Shown: positions 8,123 to 16,010, numbered from the stretch's first letter. The stretch is 61,934 nucleotides of DNA from Prochlorococcus sp. AG-402-M15 (GCA_003216615.1 QCIP01000001.1:177455-239388), one strand, 5' to 3'. The notes: generated by a model not told the origin, from the letters alone. Program-made: numbers and translations.

Positions 8123-9307
8123 TTGAAAGATTTAACTAATTTAAAAACATATATTATTGACTCTGATGATCCACATGAGGTTGATGACGCTATTTCATTA
8201 GAAATAAAAGAAGGAAATAAAAAAAATTTATGGATACATATTAGTAATCCATGCAAACTCTTTTTGCATGACTCTAACGTTGATTTAGATGCAAGAAAGA
8301 GAAATAGCAGTTTATATTTAATTGATCAATATGTCCCAATGCTGCCTAACAATATTCTTGAAAAGGCAAATCTAGCTCAAAATAAAATTTCAGAAACTAT
8401 TAGTGCAGCAATAGAATTCAATGACGATGGATCAATAAATAATTATAAAATAACTGAAGCAATAATAAAACCAAAATATCAATTAACATATGAAGATGCT
8501 AATGAAATATTAGAATTAGAACCTAAAGAAGAAAAAGAATTAATTGAGATTAAAAATTTAATAGAAAAAAGTATTATATTCAGAAAGAAACAAGGAGCAA
8601 TAATTTTTGAAAGTCCTAGTAGTAAAATTAAATTATATAAGGATAAGGTTGTACTAAATAAATTAGAGAAAACAATATCACAAATTATAGTTTCAGAATC
8701 AATGATATTAATGGGTTATGTAACAAGTTTATTTATAAATAAATATAATTTAGCGGCTGCATTTAGGATTCACAAATTAAATTGTAATCCATATGAAATA
8801 CTTAATAAATATAATGATAGTGATATTAAATATATAATATTAAAACAATATATGGGAAGAAGTTATATAACTACTAAGCCAGGTATCCATGAATCATTAG
8901 GTCTTAAAATGTATGTACAATGTACATCACCATTAAGAAGATATCTTGATTTAATTATACAAAGGCAAGTCTATAATAAAATTAATAATTACGAAATTCT
9001 AAGTAAAGATTCAGTCTCTAAGATTATTGATTATTCAAAGAATAGACAATCAGAGAATAATAATATATTTAAAAATGATAAATTTAAGTATTTAACATTA
9101 TTTTTTTCGAATGAAAAAAAAGCCTTTTATAAAATAATATTCGTTAAGTGGATTAATCATAAAAAAAATATTGCTTTGGTTTATTTTCCAGATTATTCAC
9201 TAGAAATACTTATTACTCTTTTTGTATCAATAGAAATATATAGTAATAAAATATATAAAGTTAAATATATTATAAATGATAGTAATCTTTTAGAGTTTAT
9301 TTATTAA
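8123..9307 (+). CDS. Compact RNB-domain (RNase II-type) exoribonuclease
   Basis: A 394-residue protein beginning with TTG at 8123; an in-frame stop lies just upstream. Residues 11-25 (IIDSDDPHEVDDAIS) match the RNB catalytic loop, with several acidic residues for the two metal ions; a Glu stands where many RNase II enzymes have the second Asp. Near residue 270, SPLRRYLDLIIQRQ matches the conserved RRY.DL..HR motif. No cold-shock OB domain precedes it and no clear S1 domain follows, so it is little more than an RNB core. The role is presumably 3'-5' RNA degradation. Picocyanobacterial RNB proteins are sometimes labelled Zam (acetazolamide resistance), which I cannot confirm. Codon use is very AT-rich. 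Compare the degenerate paralogue at 23162. Confidence 0.8.
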   Translation: MKDLTNLKTYIIDSDDPHEVDDAISLEIKEGNKKNLWIHISNPCKLFLHDSNVDLDARKRNSSLYLIDQYVPMLPNNILEKANLAQNKISETISAAIEFNDDGSINNYKITEAIIKPKYQLTYEDANEILELEPKEEKELIEIKNLIEKSIIFRKKQGAIIFESPSSKIKLYKDKVVLNKLEKTISQIIVSESMILMGYVTSLFINKYNLAAAFRIHKLNCNPYEILNKYNDSDIKYIILKQYMGRSYITTKPGIHESLGLKMYVQCTSPLRRYLDLIIQRQVYNKINNYEILSKDSVSKIIDYSKNRQSENNNIFKNDKFKYLTLFFSNEKKAFYKIIFVKWINHKKNIALVYFPDYSLEILITLFVSIEIYSNKIYKVKYIINDSNLLEFIY

Positions 9308-9377
9308 TAAGATAATAAATATAATATGTTGTTATTAGTTTAAAAAATATCTGTTAGTATTAATAAAAAAAAGCTTT

Positions 9378-10922
9378 ATGACTTTTGTCATTACTACACC
9401 TTTATACTATGTTAATGATAAGCCTCATTTAGGAAGTGTATATACAACAATAATTTGTGACTCTATAGCTAGGTATAAAAGACTTACAGGTGAAGATGTT
9501 ATTTTCATCACTGGTGTTGATGAACATGGTTTGAAAATACAAAGAACAGCTAATGAAAAGGGTATTGAACCAAAATCACATTGTGATGAAATCTCAGAAG
9601 TCTTTAATAATAATTGGAAAAATTGGAATATATCCTTTGATAAATTTATAAGAACAAGCTCAAAAAATCATGAATTTGTTGTTAATGAATTTTATGAAAG
9701 AGTAAAAGCATCAGATGATATCTATATGGGAGTTCAAAAAGGTTGGTATTGTGTCGGTTGCGAAGAATTTAAAGATAATCCAGAAAACTCATCAACATAC
9801 AAGTGTCCCATACATCAAAAAAATCTAGAATGGAAAAATGAAGAGAATCTTTTTTTTAGGCTCTCAAAATATCAAAAAGAAATTGAGAAAATAATCAACG
9901 AACCTTCTTTTATAGAGCCAATAGAAAGAAAGAATGAAATTATAAATTTTGTATCTAGAGGTTTAAAGGATTTTTCTATTTCAAGAACAAATGTCACATG
10001 GGGAATTCCTGTCCCAAATTACGATAACCATACCTTTTATGTATGGTTTGATGCTTTACTTGGATATGTAAGCGCCATTAGTTCTGAAGCGACAGAAGAT
10101 TTATTGGAAAAATCAATTAATAGAGGATGGCCAGCTGATGTTCATTTTATTGGTAAAGATATTCTGAGATTCCATGCTGTATATTGGCCCGCAATGCTCA
10201 TTTCTGCCAATATGAAAGTTCCTAAAAAGGTTTTTGGGCATGGGTTTCTTACGAGAGAGGGGCAAAAAATGGGTAAAAGCTTGGGAAATGTACTCGACCC
10301 TGATTTATTGCTTACAAAATATGGAAATGATCCTGTAAGGTGGTACCTCATTAAAGACATATCACTAGGAAATGATGGAGATTTTCAAGATAAAAGATTT
10401 GTTGACATTATCAATAATGACTTAGCTAATACAATTGGCAATTTATTAAATAGAACATCATCTATGTCTAGAAAATGGTTTGATAATAAAGTGCCAAATA
10501 ATGAAAAATTTTTAAGTGAAAATAAATTAGAGAATTCTGCCAAAATTGCTGTCGAGAACTATATTTATAACTTTGATAACTACAAATTAGATCTAGCAGC
10601 TAATGAAGTACTTAGCCTAGCAATTAATACAAATTTGTATTTGAATGATAATCAGCCATGGCTGTTAATAAAAGAGAAAGATAATCTACCTGTAGTTAAA
10701 CAAATTATTTATAACGTTTTAGAAAGTACCCGAATAATAGGTTTGTTATTACTACCTTTATTGCCCGAATTATCTACAAAAATTAATGAACAACTTGGTT
10801 CTATATACAGAGAAGAAATTCCTTGGAAACAACAATTAAATTGGGGATTATTAGTAAGTAACTCAAGTCTTCCTAAACCCACTCCAATCATAAATAAACT
10901 GGAGTATGAGCAACATTTATAG
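9378..10922 (+). CDS. metG: Methionyl-tRNA synthetase
   Basis: A 514-residue class I synthetase. The HIGH-type signature is PHLGS (residues 17-21) after ITTPLYYVND. The CP/zinc-domain region has Cys residues at GWYCVGCEE and a later YKCP, a two-knuckle arrangement. The KMSKS loop is KMGKSLGNVLDP. GVDEHGLKIQRTA and FHAVYWPAML match family core motifs. The C-terminal helical anticodon domain is present and there is no appended EMAP domain. It overlaps the following lipoprotein gene by 17 bases. Confidence 0.97.
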   Translation: MTFVITTPLYYVNDKPHLGSVYTTIICDSIARYKRLTGEDVIFITGVDEHGLKIQRTANEKGIEPKSHCDEISEVFNNNWKNWNISFDKFIRTSSKNHEFVVNEFYERVKASDDIYMGVQKGWYCVGCEEFKDNPENSSTYKCPIHQKNLEWKNEENLFFRLSKYQKEIEKIINEPSFIEPIERKNEIINFVSRGLKDFSISRTNVTWGIPVPNYDNHTFYVWFDALLGYVSAISSEATEDLLEKSINRGWPADVHFIGKDILRFHAVYWPAMLISANMKVPKKVFGHGFLTREGQKMGKSLGNVLDPDLLLTKYGNDPVRWYLIKDISLGNDGDFQDKRFVDIINNDLANTIGNLLNRTSSMSRKWFDNKVPNNEKFLSENKLENSAKIAVENYIYNFDNYKLDLAANEVLSLAINTNLYLNDNQPWLLIKEKDNLPVVKQIIYNVLESTRIIGLLLLPLLPELSTKINEQLGSIYREEIPWKQQLNWGLLVSNSSLPKPTPIINKLEYEQHL

Positions 10923-11529
10923 ATTAATAATTTTCCTTCCATTATTTATGCTTGGTTGCGCCCCAAATGTATTTGATGAAAATAAAGTTAAACAAAACAT
11001 AGACAGTTTAGATATGACTATTTTCTCTAAAAGTGGAGATAAAATATATTCAATTACCAGTCCAAATTCAAGTTATGACAATATAGAATTAAAATTCGAA
11101 TTAAAAAAACCTATCATTAATATTATTAATGGGGAAGAAACTAAATATATTATTAGTTCAGAAGAATCATCATTATCAAACAACAATAAACTTCTGAAAT
11201 TGAAAGGGAATGTTAAATTAAAAATTCTTAAGAAAGATGGGGATATTTTATATGCTGATAATTTTATCTGGAATATAGAAAATACTAACTATCTTTTAGA
11301 GGGTAATATAAGATTTGAAAATCAAAATATCATCTTAAATTCAGGAAAAGCTATATTGGGTTCAGATAACATAATTGAATTTTTCAATCCAGTAAAATAT
11401 ATTATAAAAGATGAAAATAACAAAAATATTTATGAAATAAATTCAGAAAATGCTTACTATGATTTGAATACTGAATCAGTAAGTTTTCAAGCAAAAGATA
11501 AAAAAGTTAAATCAATAATTTATTTTTAA
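10906..11529 (+). CDS. LptC-like lipoprotein (envelope LPS-transport family)
   Basis: A 207-residue protein with a signal peptide and lipobox (PLFMLGCAP; Cys about residue 18), so it is predicted to be an anchored lipoprotein. The mature part is a repetitive all-beta domain with strands such as LKLKGNVKLKILKKDGDIL and YLLEGNIRFENQNIILNSGKA, resembling the OstA/LptC beta-jellyroll that handles lipopolysaccharide. It overlaps metG by 17 bases and converges with the next gene, overlapping 4 bases. The LPS-transport role is inferred from fold resemblance. Confidence 0.7.
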   Translation: MSNIYRLIIFLPLFMLGCAPNVFDENKVKQNIDSLDMTIFSKSGDKIYSITSPNSSYDNIELKFELKKPIINIINGEETKYIISSEESSLSNNNKLLKLKGNVKLKILKKDGDILYADNFIWNIENTNYLLEGNIRFENQNIILNSGKAILGSDNIIEFFNPVKYIIKDENNKNIYEINSENAYYDLNTESVSFQAKDKKVKSIIYF

Positions 11530-12152
11530 ATTTTATTTTTTGAAAAAATATTATTAACTTTTTTGGACCAGTTATTAATCCATTTTTCATCAGACTTCGT
11601 AAAACATTTAGTACTCCAGCCTCCTATCAATATAAAAGCCTTATTATTTATAGGTACAACTAAGATAGATGGAATTTCGGCACAAAAATTAAAAAATTCA
11701 TCTCTTCCAGGATAAAATTTAGTGTTTGCTAATGATATTAATTTCATATCTTTTATAGATCTCAGACAAGTTTCCCCAGGTTTAAAATCATTACTTGAAG
11801 TGATTCCCCTCTTCAATATATTAACGCCATCATTGTGAATTAATATTGCTGCTGCTGCTGTAGAAGTTAATATTGCTTCAGAACCCCATGCAAGTTCATC
11901 AATAACTTCATCCGGCATGTTTCTATCGAAGAGAAACTTATTTTCTCCTTTTAATGCAGCTTTCTCACCAGCTAATGGTTCGAATTGTTTAAATAAAAAA
12001 CCTATCAAAATAATAATTAATGAAGCTATTGAGGCTAAAACTTGTGCTCTCTCAAGCTCAGGAGTGATTGTTTCTATTGAAATGAAATTTGCTATCTGAA
12101 AAATAAAGAGTATTGCACCGACTAATATTAATGATTTCCCATTAAATCCCAT
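11526..12152 (-). CDS. CCB2/CCB4-family cytochrome b6 heme attachment factor
   Basis: A 208-residue membrane protein. Two hydrophobic helices lie at about residues 7-25 and 42-58. A conserved block follows: KQFEPLAGEKAALKGENKF, then ELAWGSEAILTSTAAAAILI. This matches the cyanobacterial and plastid 'cofactor assembly of complex C subunit B' family, needed to attach heme c_i to cytochrome b6 on the stromal/cytoplasmic side. The C-terminal half has a GAF-like look (IPSILVVPINNKAFILIGGW). It is convergent with the LptC-like gene. Confidence 0.8.
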   Translation of the reverse strand: MGFNGKSLILVGAILFIFQIANFISIETITPELERAQVLASIASLIIILIGFLFKQFEPLAGEKAALKGENKFLFDRNMPDEVIDELAWGSEAILTSTAAAAILIHNDGVNILKRGITSSNDFKPGETCLRSIKDMKLISLANTKFYPGRDEFFNFCAEIPSILVVPINNKAFILIGGWSTKCFTKSDEKWINNWSKKVNNIFSKNKI

Positions 12153-12263
12153 ATTTCAAATATGTTATTTCTAATTAAATTATGCAAATATTATATTGTT
12201 TAGTACATTTAAAATTACTCAAACATATTGTTTTTAATATATAATTAACCAAAACCTTTTAAA

Positions 12264-12575
12264 ATGACCCCAAAAATCAATAAATATATACTTCCTCTTA
12301 TCTTTACTGGCTTGATTTTTATTCTTATCCCCGCGACCACATACGCAAATGAAATTATTAGCATAAATAAATATTTTGGTATTACTCAACAGAAGACTGT
12401 TATAAATTACGAAAAAAGTCAGCCTTCATCTATTGATAACCCTGTAGTGGATCCAAATTTTAACACTATGAGATCAAAAGATACTGAGAGTTCAACTGCT
12501 ACTTATATAGTTATAGGTTTGTTAATTGCTGCCACAATTATTCCTTTAGCAACATGGTGGTATTTCTCTAAATAA
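12264..12575 (+). CDS. Small exported protein with C-terminal membrane anchor
   Basis: A 103-residue protein with an N-terminal signal-like helix (ILPLIFTGLIFILIPATTYA, likely cut after TYA) and a second hydrophobic helix near the C-terminus (YIVIGLLIAATIIPLATWW). The Ser/Asn-rich middle would be periplasmic or lumenal. No family is recognised. It lies 10 bases upstream of cobU on the same strand, so it may share its transcript, but a functional tie to cobalamin is not implied by sequence. Confidence 0.7.
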   Translation: MTPKINKYILPLIFTGLIFILIPATTYANEIISINKYFGITQQKTVINYEKSQPSSIDNPVVDPNFNTMRSKDTESSTATYIVIGLLIAATIIPLATWWYFSK

Positions 12576-12585
12576 TAGAGAATTT

Positions 12586-13146
12586 ATGAATGCCAAGGAT
12601 TTAAATATTAGTGAATATTCATCTTATATAGTTTTTATTACAGGGGGGACAAAGAGTGGCAAAAGTGAATTTGCTGAGCATCTTGCAAAGGAAGTAAAAA
12701 AATTATCATACGTTGCCTTATCTGAAAACAATTTGGATGATAAAGAATGGCAAGATAAAATTAATCTTCATCGAAAAAGAAGGCCACAAGATTGGAAATT
12801 AATAGAAACGACAGATCTATTAAATACATTAAGGAATGAGGAAGGTCCATTATTAATAGATTCGATTGGCGGATTCGTTATGAAAAGTATTGGCAAGGAA
12901 CAAAATGAATGGTCAACAAAAATGAATTCACTTATAAGTCTCTTAATGAAAAGAAAAAGCATAACAATTATTGTTGGAGAACAAGTAGGTTGGAGTTTGG
13001 TCTCTGAATATAAAATTGGCAATACTTATATTGAAAGAATTGGCGAACTTCAAAAGAGAATAACCAAAATATCAAAAGATAATTGGCTGGCAATAAATGG
13101 CAGAGCAATCAAAATAGATGAAATAAGTATTGAAATACCTACTTAA
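12586..13146 (+). CDS. cobU: Adenosylcobinamide kinase / guanylyltransferase
   Basis: A 186-residue CobU/CobP. The P-loop GGTKSGKSEFAEHLA is at residues 21-35. The guanylylated histidine region is LHRKRRPQDW, about residues 61-70, and LIETTDLL and LLIDSIGGF match later conserved positions. The enzyme phosphorylates adenosylcobinamide and adds GMP in the late nucleotide-loop assembly of (pseudo)cobalamin, consistent with a B12-dependent metH in the same window. It is followed 2 bases later by trmL. Confidence 0.93.
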   Translation: MNAKDLNISEYSSYIVFITGGTKSGKSEFAEHLAKEVKKLSYVALSENNLDDKEWQDKINLHRKRRPQDWKLIETTDLLNTLRNEEGPLLIDSIGGFVMKSIGKEQNEWSTKMNSLISLLMKRKSITIIVGEQVGWSLVSEYKIGNTYIERIGELQKRITKISKDNWLAINGRAIKIDEISIEIPT

Positions 13147-13148
13147 AA

Positions 13149-13631
13149 TTGGAAGTCGCTCTTTTTGAACCTAGAATCCCACAAAATACTGGTAATATTG
13201 CCAGATCATGTGCTGCATTTAATATACCTTTAAATCTTATAGAGCCCTTGGGTTTTAAACTAGAAGATAAATATTTAAAAAGAGCAGGATTAGACTATTG
13301 GCCTCTAGTTACTGTTAATAAGTATGAGAATTTTGAAAATTTTTTGACTTCAAAAACAACAAAAAGAATAATTTCTTTTAGTAAAAAAAATGGATTATAT
13401 TTGAAGGATTTTAAATTTAAGCAAGATGATATTTTGCTATTTGGGAGAGAAGATTCAGGATTACCAGATTGCATTATTAATAAAAGCGACTTTTTAATAT
13501 CAATATTTATGCCGAATTTACAGACTGGAAACAATGATCAAAAAGGTGTTAGAAGTCTAAACCTTTCTGTAGCATGCGGAATTGCTATATATGAGGCCCA
13601 CAAACAAATAAATTTTCAAAATGGTAATTAA
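13149..13631 (+). CDS. trmL: tRNA (cytidine/uridine-34 2'-O)-methyltransferase
   Basis: A 160-residue SPOUT methyltransferase using TTG at 13149; an ATG would remove conserved residues. Motifs: LFEPRIPQNTGNIARSCAAF at residues 5-24, the knot motif LLFGREDSGLP, and RSLNLSVACGIAIYEAHKQ at the C-terminus. It methylates the wobble nucleotide of certain Leu tRNAs. It lies directly behind cobU and ahead of the Met tRNA gene. Confidence 0.92.
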   Translation: MEVALFEPRIPQNTGNIARSCAAFNIPLNLIEPLGFKLEDKYLKRAGLDYWPLVTVNKYENFENFLTSKTTKRIISFSKKNGLYLKDFKFKQDDILLFGREDSGLPDCIINKSDFLISIFMPNLQTGNNDQKGVRSLNLSVACGIAIYEAHKQINFQNGN

Positions 13632-13660
13632 GTACAACCAATGTCTTACAATATTCCCAT

Positions 13661-13734
<74 letters not shown>

Positions 13735-13804
13735 TTTATTTTCAATACTTTTCAATTGAAAACATAGGTGATATTTTAATTTAATTAAACTCTTAAAGAC
13801 AATA

Positions 13805-14092
13805 ATGTTTAATTCACTCGGCACAGTCTTAGATCCAAAGAAATCTAAAGCAAAATATCCCGAAGCAAGGGTTATAGTTCTTGATGACAATTTTAATACT
13901 TTTCAGCATGTCGCAAATTGTCTTCTAACAATAATCCCTAGCATGAGTGAAAAAAAGGCATGGGATCTAACCATCAAAGTGGACAATACAGGATCGGCGG
14001 AGGTTTGGAGAGGTAATCTTGAACAGGCAGAGCTATATCATGAGCAACTCTTCAGCAAAGGATTAACAATGGCTCCAATTGAGAAAACATAA
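13805..14092 (+). CDS. clpS: ATP-dependent Clp protease adaptor ClpS
   Basis: A 95-residue ClpS. Core motifs: ARVIVLDDNFNTFQHVANCL (the pocket Asn-Asp region, as in V.L.DD.NTF), then AWDLTIKVDNTGSAEVWRG and AELYHEQLFSKGLTMAPIE. It presents N-degron substrates to ClpC/ClpP. The N-terminal extension (about 20 residues) is short. The C-terminus resembles the cyanobacterial ClpS1 form. The stop is 5 bases before a DUF1651 reading frame. Confidence 0.93.
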   Translation: MFNSLGTVLDPKKSKAKYPEARVIVLDDNFNTFQHVANCLLTIIPSMSEKKAWDLTIKVDNTGSAEVWRGNLEQAELYHEQLFSKGLTMAPIEKT

Positions 14093-14097
14093 AATAA

Positions 14098-14355
14098 GTA
14101 AGATTTACAGAAAATTTTTGGCTTATAAATTCGAATCGTTCAAGGGTTAAAAGGTTTTCAAGGAATAATCAAAATAAAGATAAATTTTTTGAATATATGT
14201 TTATTGACTCTGGAAGAATTCTTGGTGTTTTAGGAAAAGAACCACCTCTTATGATAACCAGAGAAGAACTTAAAGTTGATAAAGTTAGAGATGAATGGAA
14301 AAAGTTAATCGCTCAAGGTTGGAGGAGAACCAAACCAGTTTGGGAAGACTCTTAG
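14098..14355 (+). CDS. DUF1651 family protein; start codon unclear
   Basis: From the internal ATG at 14197 the frame encodes 52 residues (MFIDSGRILGV...GWRRTKPVWEDS). The same frame is open back to a stop at 14095-14097, and the extra codons read FWLINSNRSRVKRFSR, which match the usual N-terminal part of DUF1651 (a WLI/WLV opening followed by RF). No ATG, GTG or TTG exists in this upstream part; the first sense codon is GTA at 14098. Thus the start is either non-canonical, mutated, or the internal ATG yielding a shortened protein. Function of DUF1651, common in marine picocyanobacteria, is unknown. It lies directly after clpS and may be cotranscribed. Confidence 0.6.
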   Translation, partial: VRFTENFWLINSNRSRVKRFSRNNQNKDKFFEYMFIDSGRILGVLGKEPPLMITREELKVDKVRDEWKKLIAQGWRRTKPVWEDS

Positions 14356-14424
14356 TATCCAATATTGTTACTAGGGTTAGTTATATAAATTATGAGATTA
14401 AGGACGTAGTTAGCAGGTAAATTT

Positions 14425-14451
14425 AATGGCTTCAAAAGTAACAAAGCCATT
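14425..14451. repeat. 8-bp inverted repeat hairpin
   Basis: AATGGCTT (14425-14432) and AAGCCATT (14444-14451) are perfect complements around an 11-base loop. There is no adjacent T-run on either strand, so it is not a clear intrinsic terminator. It could be the end of the DUF1651 transcript or part of a small RNA. Confidence 0.4.
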
Positions 14452-14537
14452 CCTTGAGTCACATTAAATTCTTTTTTCATAAAAAAAGAAAAGTCTCTCT
14501 TAATTATAAAAAGGCTGTCAAATACAAACTAAAAATA

Positions 14538-14633
14538 CTAAAAAAAAGATATATAAGCATATATTGATTGAGGCTTTTCAAGAAGATCATATATTTGATC
14601 CTGTGTGTCTTCATTTAATTCACTTACTGCCAT
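14538..14633 (-). CDS. Possible 31-residue mini-protein
   Basis: An ATG frame reading MAVSELNEDTQDQIYDLLEK and ending AYISFF. The N-terminal part is acidic with well-formed codons and is followed by an aromatic tail. It is too short for homology reasoning and has no known family. It is listed because the 550-bp gap otherwise lacks genes and the coding composition of its first 22 codons differs from the surrounding AT-rich DNA. Confidence 0.3.
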   Translation of the reverse strand: MAVSELNEDTQDQIYDLLEKPQSIYAYISFF

Positions 14634-14720
14634 TTATTTAGAGTTTTATATTCCAATTTTAAATCAAAAGTAAATTTAAATACTTATTGTATTTATATTT
14701 TTTTATTGCTATTTTTTTAA

Positions 14721-14769
14721 AGCGGGCTAAGGTTCATATCTCCACGAGGATTTAGTCCGCTGAATTTTT
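14721..14769 (+). ncRNA. Stem-loop, candidate small RNA or terminator
   Basis: AGCGGGCTAA (14721-14730) pairs with TTAGTCCGCT (14752-14761) over 10 positions with one G-U. The 21-base loop could itself pair (ATC.CC with GGAT). A short T-run (14765-14769) follows on the plus strand, so the element could end a transcript from the DUF1651 side or be the 3' half of a small RNA. It is notably GC-rich for this interval. Confidence 0.45.
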
Positions 14770-14892
14770 AAAGATTCAATTTATTTTGATCCCTCTTTAA
14801 GAAGTTGATTAGAAATATTCAAAAATATTTATTATTAATTAATTGTATAATCTCTAAATTCCATTGAAAAGCAATTTCATATAAACATTAGA

Positions 14893-14903
14893 AGTGTGAC
14901 ACT
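14893..14903. promoter_or_regulatory. Palindrome AGTGTGACACT, copy 1 (downstream of RHH gene)
   Basis: An 11-bp dyad within the 16-base string AAGTGTGACACTATTT (14892-14907), which overlaps the stop of the RHH gene. An inverted perfect copy of the same 16 bases is at 15281-15296, so the gene is bracketed by inverted repeats. Confidence 0.55.
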
Positions 14904-14905
14904 AT

Positions 14906-15271
14906 TTATTCAAAAATATTGTCATTTCGTTTCATAACTTTCTTAAAATACTTAAACTCAATAAATTCATGCATCATTTTGATATCATCAGATAATACTT
15001 TTTTATTAACTGCATAGTCGTCAACATTACTTGGAGGTTTATTATTTTCAGAGAATCTTTCTTGATCAAAGGAAAAATCGATCAAATCCTTTTTATCAAA
15101 TCTATTTTGACCAAAAGATTCATTTAATACACCTCGAGACCTCAACGCTTCTTCGACCAATAAACCTGTGACTTTTGACTGACTAAATTCATTAGCTGTG
15201 CACAATTTTTCAATAATTTCATGAACTTCTTGACTTGGTAAAAAACCAATTCTTTTCCTCGGAGAGGGCAT
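14906..15271 (-). CDS. Ribbon-helix-helix domain protein
   Basis: I place the start at the ATG at 15271 (121 residues, MPSPRKRIGFLPSQEVHE...). The open frame continues 15 codons further, but those codons cross the operator-like palindromes and read as non-coding. Residues 6-45 fit a CopG/Arc-type fold: strand RIGFLPS, helix EVHEIIEKLC, turn with FSQSK, helix VTGLLVEEALRSRG. The C-terminal 70 residues are charged and probably disordered until a final helix (MMHEFIEFKYFKKVMKRND). No toxin gene is adjacent, so a classical toxin-antitoxin pair is not supported. Copies of AGTGTNACACT-like sites before and after the gene suggest autoregulation. Confidence 0.65.
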   Translation of the reverse strand: MPSPRKRIGFLPSQEVHEIIEKLCTANEFSQSKVTGLLVEEALRSRGVLNESFGQNRFDKKDLIDFSFDQERFSENNKPPSNVDDYAVNKKVLSDDIKMMHEFIEFKYFKKVMKRNDNIFE

Positions 15272-15283
15272 AATCAAAAAAAA

Positions 15284-15294
15284 TAGTGTCACAC
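15284..15294. promoter_or_regulatory. Palindrome AGTGTCACACT, copy 2 (leader of RHH gene)
   Basis: Located 13 bases upstream of the RHH start codon and part of the 16-base inverted copy of the 14892 element. The centre base differs only because it is read on the other strand. A good position for repression of the RHH gene. Confidence 0.55.
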
Positions 15295-15306
15295 TTGCAC
15301 ATTTCA

Positions 15307-15317
15307 AGTGTTGCACT
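15307..15317. promoter_or_regulatory. Palindrome AGTGTTGCACT, copy 3 (upstream of RHH gene)
   Basis: A slightly diverged 11-bp copy (AGTGT then GCACT), 23 bp centre-to-centre from copy 2, or about two helical turns. It lies between the RHH gene and the divergent 50-residue gene at 15347, so one protein bound here could affect both. Confidence 0.5.
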
Positions 15318-15346
15318 ATATTTGATTTAAGTCAACTAATTTTGCT

Positions 15347-15499
15347 ATGCATATTTTAATATTTCCTATCGGATTTATTCTTTGGTATCTAGCTTATGAA
15401 GCAAAACCTATCATTAATGATGAAGTAACACTTCATTGGGAAGAGAAAAATACAAATAAAAGAAATAAACTTTTAAATATAATTAACGAAAGCTTTTAA
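15347..15499 (+). CDS. Small membrane protein (50 aa)
   Basis: An ATG frame with an N-terminal hydrophobic helix (HILIFPIGFILWYLAYEA) followed by a charged tail (HWEEKNTNKRNKLLN). It is divergent from the RHH gene and shares its operator region. Its last 17 bases overlap convergently with the minus-strand gene ending at 15483. The sequence is consistent with a single-pass membrane peptide; no family is recognised. Confidence 0.55.
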   Translation: MHILIFPIGFILWYLAYEAKPIINDEVTLHWEEKNTNKRNKLLNIINESF

Positions 15500-15674
15500 A
15501 TTTACTGTCAATCGATTTTGACCATTCCTTGTGCTTATAATCTAGATCTGAGATTAACTGTTTTTGATAAGTATATTTGAGTTGATTTTCGTTAAGTGAT
15601 TTTTTTGTGATAATCATCTCTTTAGAGAAAAAATCAGGAGTGCTAGAACTACTAATTTTTTTTTTGAATTCCAT
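15483..15674 (-). CDS. Small charged hypothetical protein (63 aa)
   Basis: Starts with ATG at 15674 (MEFKKKISSSSTPDFFSKE) and is rich in Lys, Ser and Gln with no hydrophobic segment. It is probably soluble and partly helical (LISDLDYKHKEWSKSIDSK). Convergent overlap of 17 bases with the small membrane-protein gene. No family or function is recognised; it is a plausible strain-variable gene. Confidence 0.5.
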   Translation of the reverse strand: MEFKKKISSSSTPDFFSKEMIITKKSLNENQLKYTYQKQLISDLDYKHKEWSKSIDSKFKSFR

Positions 15675-15836
15675 ATAAGTAATTCATCTATTTTTTTTAT
15701 ATGACTCAAAACATTATAGTCTAAATTTTTTTATATTCTTTTTATAATTCCTTAATATATATTTTTAGCACGTTTGTTAAAAATATTAGTTTATCAAATA
15801 AAAAAGGCTATATTTAAACAAAATATATGTTTTATT

Positions 15837-16010
15837 ATGAATCTTAAGGAGAGAGGTATTACTGTTGGAGATTTATTAATCATACTAATAATAATAATCA
15901 CTTCTACAATATTAATTAAATCATTTAGCAAGGATAAGAAAACAACACTTAATTATAGTAATCAAGAGCAAGTTTCTTATAAGAAAAATTATTATCAAAA
16001 ATTTATTTGA
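15837..16010 (+). CDS. Small single-pass membrane protein with prepilin-like N-terminus (57 aa)
   Basis: I use the ATG at 15837 (MNLKERGITVGDLLII), preceded by no better signal; the frame extends upstream with poor coding character. The N-terminus, a short basic leader followed by G-I-T-V-G-D and then a long hydrophobic helix LLIILIIIITSTILI, recalls type IV prepilin leaders (G before F-T-L-I-E), but the key +5 Glu is replaced by Asp and the rest is only about 30 residues. A minor pseudopilin-like peptide or simply a membrane anchor are both possible. Confidence 0.6.
   Translation: MNLKERGITVGDLLIILIIIITSTILIKSFSKDKKTTLNYSNQEQVSYKKNYYQKFI

Noticed and set aside
12153-12585. Cobalamin riboswitch upstream of cobU
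   Set aside because: No B12-box-like sequence was seen; cobU follows another gene by 10 bases.
14425-14451. Hairpin as an intrinsic terminator
   Set aside because: There is no T-run after the stem on either strand.
14906-15674. Type II toxin-antitoxin module built on the RHH protein
   Set aside because: Neither neighbouring small gene resembles a known toxin fold, and the divergent gene is a membrane peptide in the wrong orientation for an operon.
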